A stretch of DNA of 5,662 nt from Thermofilaceae archaeon (GCA_027027675.1 JALVKT010000033.1:1-5662); one strand, 5' to 3'. Positions 1 through 5,175 are shown, counted from the first letter of the stretch. Notes: generated by a model not told the origin, from the letters alone. Translations and numbers: made by a program.

Positions 1-208
1 GAAAGCTTGGCAGTGCAGCGTTAAGTACGAAGCCTACTACCGCGGAGGCCGCGGCGCCCAGTATGGAGTATATGAGGGCCTTGCTTTTCATGGAGGAGAA
101 GCGCCTCTTCACCTCCACTATTTGTGGCGGTGGGGCGCGGCGTTGGGGGTAGCCGGGGGGTGGCCTGAGATTTGAGCGTTTCTTCTTGTTTCCGAGGAAA
201 GAGCCCAT
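1..208 (-). CDS. Small single-span membrane protein of unknown function (N-terminal 69 residues; 3' end outside window)
   Basis: Reading the minus strand from ATG at 208 gives an open frame of 69 codons that leaves the window without a stop. The visible protein starts MGSFLGNKKKR, continues with a proline- and arginine-rich stretch (PPPGYPQRRAPPP, about residues 16-28), then a basic segment VEVKRRFSSMKSK (31-43), and then a hydrophobic helix rich in Ala, Gly and Val (about 44-66). Positive charges before the helix suggest the N-terminus stays in the cytoplasm. The start is supported by a TATA-like element GCATATCTTC (minus strand, 231-240) centred about 28 nt upstream, which fits a leaderless mRNA. 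I do not recognise the family. It could be a short tail-anchored protein or the start of a larger membrane protein; the cut-off C-terminus prevents a choice. Confidence 0.6.
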   Translation of the reverse strand, partial: MGSFLGNKKKRSNLRPPPGYPQRRAPPPQIVEVKRRFSSMKSKALIYSILGAAASAVVGFVLNAALPSF

Positions 209-230
209 CCCTTACTTCACCCGGTCTACC

Positions 231-240
231 GAAGATATGC
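231..240 (-). promoter_or_regulatory. Putative TATA box for the left-edge membrane protein gene
   Basis: The minus strand reads GCATATCTTC, centred about 28 nt before the ATG at 208. Archaeal TATA boxes usually lie 25-30 nt before the transcription start, so transcription would begin at or next to the start codon. Seen by eye only; no consensus scoring was done. Confidence 0.35.
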
Positions 241-250
241 AGGGCTGACG

Positions 251-265
251 TAAAAATGCTTTTTA
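251..265 (-). terminator. Putative T-run terminator after the 266-598 gene
   Basis: Right after the TAA stop (266-268) the minus strand reads TAAAAAGCATTTTTA, a small inverted repeat with 6-bp A/T arms around a 3-nt loop that ends in five T residues. Archaeal termination is driven mainly by T-runs in the non-template strand, so this is a reasonable termination point. It also keeps the transcript apart from the TATA box of the next gene at 231-240. Confidence 0.45.
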
Positions 266-598
266 TTAGGGCGGCGCAACCAGCTTTTTCACAACCGCCT
301 CCTCCTCTTCTACTTCAAGCTCTGCCACCATGCTGTCTCTGAGGAGCTCGGCTACTTCCTCGTCGACCAGGGAGAGGCGGGGAGCCCCTATCCTTATTTC
401 GAGCCCGAGGGCCTTGGCGAGTTCGCTGAGCGTGTACGCGATGTCCCTCGTCTTGCTCTTCGCGACGACCATTGAGTCCTGTGCCTCTATGAGGAGCCTT
501 TTTACTTGGAGGAGAGCCCTTTTGTGCTCGTAAGGCAGGTTTTCGCTTGAGATAACGTCTTCAAGGATTTGCAGGGCCTTAACTATTTCGAGCCTCAT
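266..598 (-). CDS. Conserved-looking helical protein of unknown function, 110 aa
   Basis: The frame could begin at ATG 619, but I chose ATG 598 (protein start MRLEIVKALQILED). A Shine-Dalgarno sequence GGAGT (minus strand, 603-607) sits 4 nt before it, and the best TATA candidate (ATTTTACTG, 633-641) would start transcription near 612, after the ATG at 619. The first 60 residues look amphipathic and helical (ALQILEDVISSENLPYEHKRA, then KRLLIEAQDSM), with no membrane segment or signal peptide. The C-terminal third is acidic (VAELEVEEEEAVVKK). The pattern of the first half, with D..I.....P...R.A...K.LL spacing, vaguely recalls the archaeal UPF0147 helical family, but the second half does not follow it, so I assign no family. 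It is probably cytoplasmic and its composition is like that of its neighbours. Confidence 0.75.
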   Translation of the reverse strand: MRLEIVKALQILEDVISSENLPYEHKRALLQVKRLLIEAQDSMVVAKSKTRDIAYTLSELAKALGLEIRIGAPRLSLVDEEVAELLRDSMVAELEVEEEEAVVKKLVAPP

Positions 599-632
599 CT
601 TTACTCCTGTTTTAAACATAATGGTGAAATTA

Positions 633-641
633 CAGTAAAAT
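633..641 (-). promoter_or_regulatory. Putative TATA box for the 266-598 gene
   Basis: The minus strand reads ATTTTACTG, centred about 39 nt before the ATG at 598. Transcription would then start near 612, giving a leader of about 13 nt that holds the GGAGT ribosome binding site at 603-607. The match to a TATA consensus is modest. Confidence 0.3.
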
Positions 642-699
642 GGGGTTTACAGCTGAACACGCGTAGCCACGTGGCAACTACGAGGGTAATACGGATGGA

Positions 700-2073
700 C
701 TACGCGGCCCTCAGCAGGCCCGTAACTATTAGTTTAACAGCCGTCAGCCATACCCTTCTCGGCGGTTTCTCGGCGAAGCTGCGCGCCGCGGCCACCCTGT
801 AGCGGAGGGGGGGATGAGGCTTCCACGCTAGCCACTCCAAAAGCCTCCTCAAAGCACTCTTCTCCTCTAGGAGGACTGGGTAGCCCACCTTTACCAGGGC
901 ATCCGCCAGCTGCCCTCCAAGCCCCAGATGCGCAACGTCCACGTCGGCCCTGAGCTCTAGGAGCTTGGCTAGCAGGAAAAGCGCCGTGCCCGTTGCGGCG
1001 AGGTACCCCAGCATCAACCATGTGTTCAAGAGGAGAACAGGGTTGTAAATGAAGAAGTAGTATAGGCGGAACGCGTACTCGAGGGAGGCGGCGAGCGTGA
1101 ACAAGAGTATGTCGCCCCTGGCCAGGTGGCTCTCCTCGTGCCCCATGACGGCCGCCAGCTCGTCCTCCTCCAGTGAGACGAGGAGGCCCGAGGTGACTAT
1201 AAGGGCCGAGTTGGAGCCAACCCCTATGCTCAGCGCGTTCTTCAGGAGCACGTTATAGATGTAAACCCTACCGGGCGGGCTCTTCCCCATTGCCTTGGAA
1301 ACCCTTTTTAGGGCTCCCTGGACGTCAACGGTTTTCACGTTCACGGATAGGAGGCGTGGCGGAAGCTCCGCTCCGAAAAGGAGGTTTAGCAGGCTGGACA
1401 CCTTTTCGGCGTCGACCATGCCCGCGTTGAGGAGCTCCCAGACTCTCCTTTTTAGCTCGGCAAGCTTTTTCCTGGAAAGCCTGGGGTATACTTCACGGTA
1501 AAGACGCCCGGGTATAGAGATGTCGAGGACCGTGACTCTGTCGTCCGGGCCCAGCCGCCAGTGAGATATTAGGGGCGGTAGGAAGTAGGGGGAAACCGTT
1601 ATCGCGAAGATCGCTATGGCGGCCAAGGTTATAGGTGCCAGGAGCGGCCCTGTTACGCTGTAAACAGCTATTGAGAGCACTACCGAGAAGGCTATTAGGT
1701 ACGCCATGTTTTCGGCTGCAACCTTCCTGGCGAGCCTGCGGAGTATGCCTTCACTCTTCTCTGGTGTCAGGCTCTCCTCTCCAGCATATATAAGGTATAT
1801 GTGGCCTCGGCCCGAGTAATAATATGCGTTTAAGAATTCCTCTTTCAGGCATCTGGCGAGCCGCTTAGCATAGCTGCTGCCCCGCACTTCTAGGCTGCCG
1901 CCGTCGAGCATTACCCATGCCCATCCGTCCTCGGATTCCACGTAGATGCCCTGTGAACCCTTGTAGGCGGCGGGCACAGCTACCCTGGCTCCACAGGATA
2001 ACGCTACCCTTCTTACCAGGGTCTCGGGGGGGATGTCTAGCTGTGGGGGCAGTGGAATTGAGGCGCGGGGCAT
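700..2073 (-). CDS. M48-family (HtpX/Ste24-like) membrane zinc metallopeptidase with N-terminal extension
   Basis: This 457-residue protein has the marks of a peptidase family M48 enzyme, zinc proteases that cut membrane or misfolded proteins. The zinc site is HEESH at residues 312-316 (HExxH). A second motif, ELRAD at 373-377, matches the family's ExxAD and supplies the third ligand. The late motif HPPLRYRVAA (420-429) matches the usual C-terminal HPP(L)..R. Hydrophobic segments lie at about 123-142, 144-168, 322-345 and 349-372, so the catalytic motif sits between the second and third, as in HtpX. Before the first helix is a soluble domain of about 120 residues that short bacterial HtpX proteins lack; I do not recognise it. 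ATG 2073 has no Shine-Dalgarno, but a TATA box about 32 nt upstream implies a leader of only a few nt. Activity is inferred from intact motifs. The gene follows the surface-protein gene by 97 nt on the same strand, but appears to have its own promoter. Confidence 0.9.
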   Translation of the reverse strand: MPRASIPLPPQLDIPPETLVRRVALSCGARVAVPAAYKGSQGIYVESEDGWAWVMLDGGSLEVRGSSYAKRLARCLKEEFLNAYYYSGRGHIYLIYAGEESLTPEKSEGILRRLARKVAAENMAYLIAFSVVLSIAVYSVTGPLLAPITLAAIAIFAITVSPYFLPPLISHWRLGPDDRVTVLDISIPGRLYREVYPRLSRKKLAELKRRVWELLNAGMVDAEKVSSLLNLLFGAELPPRLLSVNVKTVDVQGALKRVSKAMGKSPPGRVYIYNVLLKNALSIGVGSNSALIVTSGLLVSLEEDELAAVMGHEESHLARGDILLFTLAASLEYAFRLYYFFIYNPVLLLNTWLMLGYLAATGTALFLLAKLLELRADVDVAHLGLGGQLADALVKVGYPVLLEEKSALRRLLEWLAWKPHPPLRYRVAAARSFAEKPPRRVWLTAVKLIVTGLLRAA

Positions 2074-2101
2074 TTCGTTCAGGAGTCAATGGAGTGTACG
2101 G

Positions 2102-2109
2102 TTTAATAA
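2102..2109 (-). promoter_or_regulatory. Putative TATA box for the M48 peptidase gene
   Basis: The minus strand reads TTATTAAA, centred about 32 nt before ATG 2073. This would start transcription around 2079 and give a leader of roughly 6 nt, consistent with the lack of a Shine-Dalgarno sequence there. Confidence 0.5.
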
Positions 2110-2135
2110 GCAAGCGCTCGACAATTATTTGGTTG

Positions 2136-2155
2136 TTAAAAATCTCGATTTTTAA
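2136..2155 (-). terminator. Perfect A/T palindrome with T5 run, putative terminator of the surface protein gene
   Basis: The 20-nt element TTAAAAATC-TC-GATTTTTAA (plus strand) has two perfect 9-nt arms around 2 nt. It lies 15 nt past the TAA stop of the surface-protein gene. On the minus strand it ends in five T residues, which suits archaeal T-run termination. The left part, TTGTTAAAAATC (2133-2144), recurs exactly at 5176-5187 behind the thermosome gene, again just after a stop on the minus strand. A protein-binding site for the M48 promoter just downstream is an alternative reading. Confidence 0.4.
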
Positions 2156-2170
2156 ACGGTTTTTAATTTT

Positions 2171-4123
2171 TTAAAAATCTTCCTCGTAGATTTCCTTTTC
2201 AAGCTCCTTCTCGTCCACCTCTCCCTTCTCCTTGCGTCCATGCTTCACGCCGGCCACTGCCAGCGCCGTTGCAACGCCCGCCGTAGCGGTTGCAGCGAGT
2301 TCCACCACTCCAACGGGGCCTATCCAGGGGAGATCCGCTATTATGTCCGTCTCAACGTTGGCGTTTGTGTTGCCGTTGACTTCCACCTTTACGGTTTTCT
2401 TGTGGCCCTTGTACTCGGCCTTTACAGTGTATGTTCCCTGGGGGACCTGCGCGAACACGGCCTTGCCGTCGGCGCCTGTCTCGGCGCTGGCGGTGAAGCC
2501 TCCCTCATTGGATATGGTGACTATGGCCCCCTCGATCGGCGCACCGAGCTTCGTTGTGACTGTGACCGTGAGGTCGTAGACGTTGCACTGGATGTTTATC
2601 GGCTCGTCTCTGAGCGTTCCGAGCGCGAAGTCCGCGACGGTAGCGCTCTTGAAGGTGGCTGTCACATGGTATATGCCCGGCGCGTAGACCTCGAGCTTTG
2701 CTGTGCCGTCGGCGCCCGTCACTGCGCTGGCCTTCACCGGGCCTTCAGCTGTTACCGTGGCGCCTACCACGGGGTTTCCGTTGGCGTCGGTGAGCTTGAC
2801 GGTTATCGGCTGCCACTCTATCTCGAAGAGGTAGTCTCCGGTCGCCTCTGCGCCGCCGCCTTTAACCTGTATGAGTGCCTCGTGGGCGGCCATCACTATC
2901 TTTCTCTGGAAGCCCATGAGGTTTGTCTCGGCGTCTGCCACGTCGCTAATCGTGGAGCCGTCGGGGAGCACTATGGACTTTATCGTGGCGGCCTGTGGGA
3001 GCTGGACTACTATGTAGGCGTTCACGGAGTCCTTGAGCGTCTTCTTGTCAACCTTTGCCATGAGTCCCTTGCTGGTCCATGTGCCGATCTCCTTGATGTT
3101 TACGGGGACTATTATGCTGTGTATCTCGTGGGGCTCGGCGTTTCGTATCTTTATGGTGTCCCCGTACACGATGTAGGCCTTTATCCAGTAGCTCATGCCG
3201 AGAGGCGGTATCATGAGGGAGGCGCCGCCGACCTCGAACTCCTCGCCCTTCCAGTAGGCCAGGTCGACCATTGCGCCTTCCACGCTGACCCTGGCGGAGA
3301 GCTTGCCGGGGTTCACGGAGTAGAGTATCACTATTGCTCCGAGCGGTTTCCAGCCGGCCTTCTTCTTTATGAAGACGGTCTTTGTGGCGCCAGCCGGTAT
3401 GGTCGCGTTCTCGAAGCGATCCTCGGACACTATGAAGGCGCTTGGAAGCACGTACTCTTCTCCCGCGGAGAGCTGGAGCGTGTACTTGCCAAAGCCTATC
3501 GCAGACGCGTCGAACTCCACGTGCTTGGGGTCGAACTTTATCGCCTCTGCGCCCGCCTCCTCCTGAGCCTCAGCGCTGAGGAGGTTTTTGCCGTCGGGAG
3601 TTATGAGGGCCTTCACCGCGTAGGGCGCGTAGTTGTCTATCGAGAACTTGACGGTGACGTTTTCCAGGCCGCTGCCGCTGAGGGAGGAGAGGTCTATAGG
3701 CACGTTCTCTGCGAGCGCGACCCACTTGCTTTTAACGAAGACTGAGATGAGCTTCGCCTTTACGGTGCCGTTAAACGTGCTAGGGGCAATCTTTATCTCG
3801 CCGCTATGGGAGATCAGGGCCTTTATCACCCCGTTCTCAACCTCCTTCTTGTCGAAGAGCACTGGGGCCACTCCCTGGGGCATCCCGTCCTCAAATACCA
3901 CCTTGAACTCTTTGAGGTGGAAGCCCGGCGGCTCAGCGGCGGAGAGGAGGTCTATTATGTCGCTGGACGCGAAGTTTATCTCCGTCTCCTGGACGGTGGA
4001 AACTATTATCTCGACCTTGCCGAAGTACTGTGCAGTCTTGCTCGGCTCGGCGAGTGCCACTATGGGCGCGAGAGCCGCTATGACGAGTAGAGCTATCGCT
4101 AAAACAGCTATTTTACCATCCAT
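2171..4123 (-). CDS. Exported, membrane-anchored surface protein with two tandem carboxypeptidase-regulatory-like Ig domains
   Basis: This 650-residue protein begins with a signal peptide: short charged start MDGK, hydrophobic core at about 5-24 and likely cleavage after VALA (22-25). It ends with a transmembrane helix at about 602-626, then a basic stop-transfer patch KHGRKEK and an acidic cytoplasmic tail ending IYEEDF. The mature chain would thus stand outside the cell on one C-terminal anchor. Residues 27-436 are beta-rich and match no family I know. Residues about 437-500 and 516-592 are two related domains with the pattern (I)TVKLTDANGNPVVGA..., TGADG.A, P.G.Y.V.A..K, typical of CarboxypepD_reg-like/CNA-B-like Ig folds found in adhesins and surface stalks. 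Glycosylation sequons occur at N118, N155 and N239. The only cysteine is C513. GGG lies almost against ATG 4123, and a weak TATA-like GCATAACA occurs at 4161-4168. An adhesin or S-layer-associated role is an inference; no enzyme motif is visible. Confidence 0.85.
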   Translation of the reverse strand: MDGKIAVLAIALLVIAALAPIVALAEPSKTAQYFGKVEIIVSTVQETEINFASSDIIDLLSAAEPPGFHLKEFKVVFEDGMPQGVAPVLFDKKEVENGVIKALISHSGEIKIAPSTFNGTVKAKLISVFVKSKWVALAENVPIDLSSLSGSGLENVTVKFSIDNYAPYAVKALITPDGKNLLSAEAQEEAGAEAIKFDPKHVEFDASAIGFGKYTLQLSAGEEYVLPSAFIVSEDRFENATIPAGATKTVFIKKKAGWKPLGAIVILYSVNPGKLSARVSVEGAMVDLAYWKGEEFEVGGASLMIPPLGMSYWIKAYIVYGDTIKIRNAEPHEIHSIIVPVNIKEIGTWTSKGLMAKVDKKTLKDSVNAYIVVQLPQAATIKSIVLPDGSTISDVADAETNLMGFQRKIVMAAHEALIQVKGGGAEATGDYLFEIEWQPITVKLTDANGNPVVGATVTAEGPVKASAVTGADGTAKLEVYAPGIYHVTATFKSATVADFALGTLRDEPINIQCNVYDLTVTVTTKLGAPIEGAIVTISNEGGFTASAETGADGKAVFAQVPQGTYTVKAEYKGHKKTVKVEVNGNTNANVETDIIADLPWIGPVGVVELAATATAGVATALAVAGVKHGRKEKGEVDEKELEKEIYEEDF

Positions 4124-4263
4124 ACCCTTTTCGCCTGAAATATGGCTTAGACCACAGGAGTGTTATGCCGCCCCAATCCGCGCTGCGAAATAAACAGCCA
4201 AACTACGCAGGTATTACCTACGGAAAACCGCTTGCTCCCTAGCATCCCCCGGGCCCTGATAGA

Positions 4264-4272
4264 AAAAAATAT
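4264..4272 (+). promoter_or_regulatory. Putative TATA box of the tRNA-Asn gene
   Basis: The plus strand reads AAAAAATATC in a G/C-rich surround, centred about 35 nt before the mature tRNA 5' end. Transcription would start a few nt upstream of 4303, the normal arrangement for an archaeal tRNA gene. Confidence 0.5.
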
Positions 4273-4333
4273 CTTTCATCACAGTTAGCAGACATGTAGC
4301 GCGCCGGGGTAGCTCAGCCCGGTGGAGCGCCCG

Positions 4334-4353
4334 ACCCTGCCCTGGGGGGCGAC
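4334..4353 (+). other. tRNA intron 1 (20 nt), position 30/31
   Basis: The bulge-helix-bulge geometry is visible. The central 4-bp helix is CGCC (4328-4331) with GGCG (4348-4351). The 5' bulge is CGA (4332-4334), the 3' bulge ACG (4352-4354), and an inner stem is CCC (4335-4337) with GGG (4345-4347). Outside the 3' bulge, C4355 and T4356 can pair with G4327 and A4326. Cutting between the second and third base of each bulge removes exactly 4334-4353 and restores a perfect anticodon stem (CCCGG/CCGGG). Confidence 0.88.
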
Positions 4354-4369
4354 GCTGTTAACCGGGTGG

Positions 4370-4398
4370 ATTCGCGGCTGTGAAGCCGCGGAGCCCAT
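4370..4398 (+). other. tRNA intron 2 (29 nt), variable region position 46/47
   Basis: The central 4-bp helix is GGGT (4364-4367) with GCCC (4393-4396), including one G-U pair. The 5' bulge is GGA (4368-4370) and the 3' bulge ATT (4397-4399). The intron body is a long hairpin: a 7-bp stem CGCGGCT (4373-4379) with AGCCGCG (4384-4390), closed by a GTGA (GNRA-type) tetraloop and extended by T4371-A4392 and T4372-G4391. Cutting after the second bulge base removes 4370-4398 and leaves the variable region TGGTC. No outer helix forms beyond the 3' bulge, so this is the relaxed form of the motif. Confidence 0.85.
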
Positions 4399-4487
4399 TC
4401 CCGGGTTCAAATCCCGGCCCCGGCGCCACAATCATTCTAGTTCCTGAGCGCCCCTCCACGAGGAGCCGCCCGGATCAGGTGCGCACG

Positions 4488-4496
4488 TATTTATTT
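4488..4496 (+). promoter_or_regulatory. Putative TATA box of the 4517-4855 gene
   Basis: TATTTATTT, centred at about 4492, would direct transcription from about 4516-4519. That falls on the GTG codon at 4517 and lies past the ATG at 4502, so it bears on the choice of start. Confidence 0.5.
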
Positions 4497-4516
4497 GGCG
4501 CATGCATCCATTGGTT

Positions 4517-4855
4517 GTGAGTAAGGTCTCCTTTAAGGCTATGATTACTAATATAACGCTCATAGACTCGCCCAGCGGCGAAAAGCTGGTGAAGATAGAC
4601 CTGAGCGAGGAGCGGGAGATGCCTGGACCCGTAGTGATGGGGCAGGGGAGCGAGCTTGCCCGAGAAGTCGTGCCCGTGGTGAGCCAGATTCTAAGGTCTA
4701 TGCCGGGGTTTTCTGGAGGACGTATACGCGTGCCGCGCCTCACGATCTATCTTTCAGAGGACGAGTGGGACAAGATACTCGACAAGCCGAACATAGGCGA
4801 GTACTTAGAAGTAGTGTTCGAGGACAAAAAGATCCAGGTGCGTGGAGGAGACTAG
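4517..4855 (+). CDS. Small conserved-looking archaeal protein of unknown function, 112 aa
   Basis: Three in-frame starts are possible: ATG 4502, GTG 4517 and ATG 4541. I prefer GTG 4517 (MSKVSFKAMITNITLID) because the TATA box at 4488-4496 puts the transcription start there, giving a leaderless mRNA; ATG 4502 would lie upstream of it. The protein is soluble, with no signal or membrane helix. It looks like a small alpha/beta fold: beta strands in the first 30 residues (MITNITLID, EKLVKIDLS), the segment EEREMPGPV, a helix (SELAREVVPVVSQILRSM), then RVPRLTIYLSEDEWDKI and a final strand pair (EYLEVVFEDKKIQVRG). I do not recognise it with certainty. The layout faintly recalls arcadin-1, a partner of the archaeal actin crenactin, but that is a memory-based guess and no crenactin gene is in view. 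It converges on rpoK and overlaps it by 4 nt at the stops. Confidence 0.75.
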   Translation: MSKVSFKAMITNITLIDSPSGEKLVKIDLSEEREMPGPVVMGQGSELAREVVPVVSQILRSMPGFSGGRIRVPRLTIYLSEDEWDKILDKPNIGEYLEVVFEDKKIQVRGGD

Positions 4856-5139
4856 CCGGGGCTCCACGCGAGCCTGTTTATGGGTATCTCCTGTATCCTC
4901 CCGTCGGGCGTCCAGCGCACCACTAGTATTGGTAGAAGCTTCCTCTCAAGCTCTTTTTGCGCTATGATTACCGGGTCTAGGCTTCCAGCCTCTTCGAGGG
5001 GTATTAGTATCGGCGCTCCAAGCGCGATCTGCAGAGCGCGTATACCTATTATCCTTGCTTTCTCGTACTTTGTTATCCAGGGCGGCCCCACCCTTATCTT
5101 ATAGTCTCCTTCCCCCGAAGAACCGACACCATGTGACAT
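4852..5139 (-). CDS. rpoK: DNA-directed RNA polymerase subunit K (Rpo6, omega/RPB6 homologue)
   Basis: The 95-residue protein matches archaeal Rpo6, the small subunit that clamps the largest polymerase subunit and helps assemble and stabilise the enzyme, as omega does in bacteria and RPB6 in eukaryotes. The diagnostic block TKYEKARIIGIRALQIALG (residues 23-41) followed by APILI is the conserved helix pair of the family. The later part, DPVIIAQKELERKLLPI (55-71) and TPDGRIQEIP (77-86), also fits. The first 20 residues are a variable glycine- and charge-rich tail. Length is normal for archaeal members. ATG 5139 has no Shine-Dalgarno, but a good TATA box lies 30 nt upstream, so the mRNA is probably leaderless. 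It lies 55 nt after the thermosome gene on the same strand, and its TAG stop shares CTAG (4852-4855) with the convergent gene. Confidence 0.95.
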   Translation of the reverse strand: MSHGVGSSGEGDYKIRVGPPWITKYEKARIIGIRALQIALGAPILIPLEEAGSLDPVIIAQKELERKLLPILVVRWTPDGRIQEIPINRLAWSPG

Positions 5140-5165
5140 AAGCGGGGTAGGGGAGAACGCGAGAG

Positions 5166-5173
5166 TATATATG
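5166..5173 (-). promoter_or_regulatory. TATA box of rpoK
   Basis: The minus strand reads CATATATA, preceded by the A-rich stretch AACAAAA that could serve as a BRE. Its centre is 30 nt before ATG 5139, so transcription would begin a few nt before the start codon. This is the clearest TATA box in the window. Confidence 0.6.
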
Positions 5174-5175
5174 TT

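Larger units (their letters stand above)
4303..4428 (+). tRNA. tRNA-Asn(GUU) interrupted by two non-canonical introns
   Basis: Removing two introns gives a 77-nt tRNA. Acceptor GCCGGGG (4303-4309) pairs with CCCCGGC (4418-4424); then come discriminator G4425 and an encoded CCA (4426-4428). U8 A9 are 4310-4311. The D-stem is GCTC/GAGC (4312-4315, 4325-4328), with G18G19 at 4321-4322. Anticodon stem CCCG (4330-4333) plus G4354 pairs with CCGGG (4362-4366) around the loop CUGUUAA, anticodon GUU at 4357-4359. The variable region is TGG|TC. The T-arm is CCGGG-TTCAAAT-CCCGG (4401-4417). G73 is the usual discriminator of tRNA-Asn. Intron 1 (4334-4353) lies between positions 30 and 31 and intron 2 (4370-4398) between 46 and 47, rather than at the common 37/38. 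Splicing would use the archaeal tRNA endonuclease. Bases 4301-4302 (GC) could extend the acceptor helix of the precursor to 9 bp by pairing with 4425-4426. Confidence 0.93.

Noticed and set aside
734..1021. A 95-codon minus-strand frame inside the M48 gene
   Set aside because: Another frame of the same strand within a strongly supported peptidase region, covering its C-terminal motifs; low-complexity product without a domain.
2240..3745. A 501-codon open frame on the plus strand opposite the surface-protein gene
   Set aside because: It is antisense to a gene with a clear signal peptide, Ig-like domains and anchor. Its product has an odd composition (many Tyr, His, Leu, Gly, Arg and Cys) and no recognisable domain. 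Long antisense frames are expected from GC-rich codon use.
4137..4145. CATATTT as the TATA box of the surface-protein gene
   Set aside because: It is only about 18 nt before ATG 4123, so transcription would start inside the signal-peptide codons. The weaker GCATAACA at 4161-4168 is better placed, but neither is convincing.
3633..4193. A 186-codon plus-strand frame running over the start of the surface-protein gene
   Set aside because: Mostly antisense to the signal peptide and N-terminal domain, with no domain, no ribosome binding site and no TATA box placed for it.
4373..4390. A possible tRNA-His reading with GTG anticodon in CTGTGAA
   Set aside because: Using it gives mismatches at 31-39 and 29-41 and a wrong distance to the D-arm. 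GTT at 4357-4359 yields a perfect anticodon stem, and both intron motifs then fit. G73 also suits Asn.
4502..4516. ATG 4502 as the start of the small plus-strand gene
   Set aside because: It lies about 10 nt from the TATA box centre and so probably upstream of the transcript start. Kept only as an alternative.
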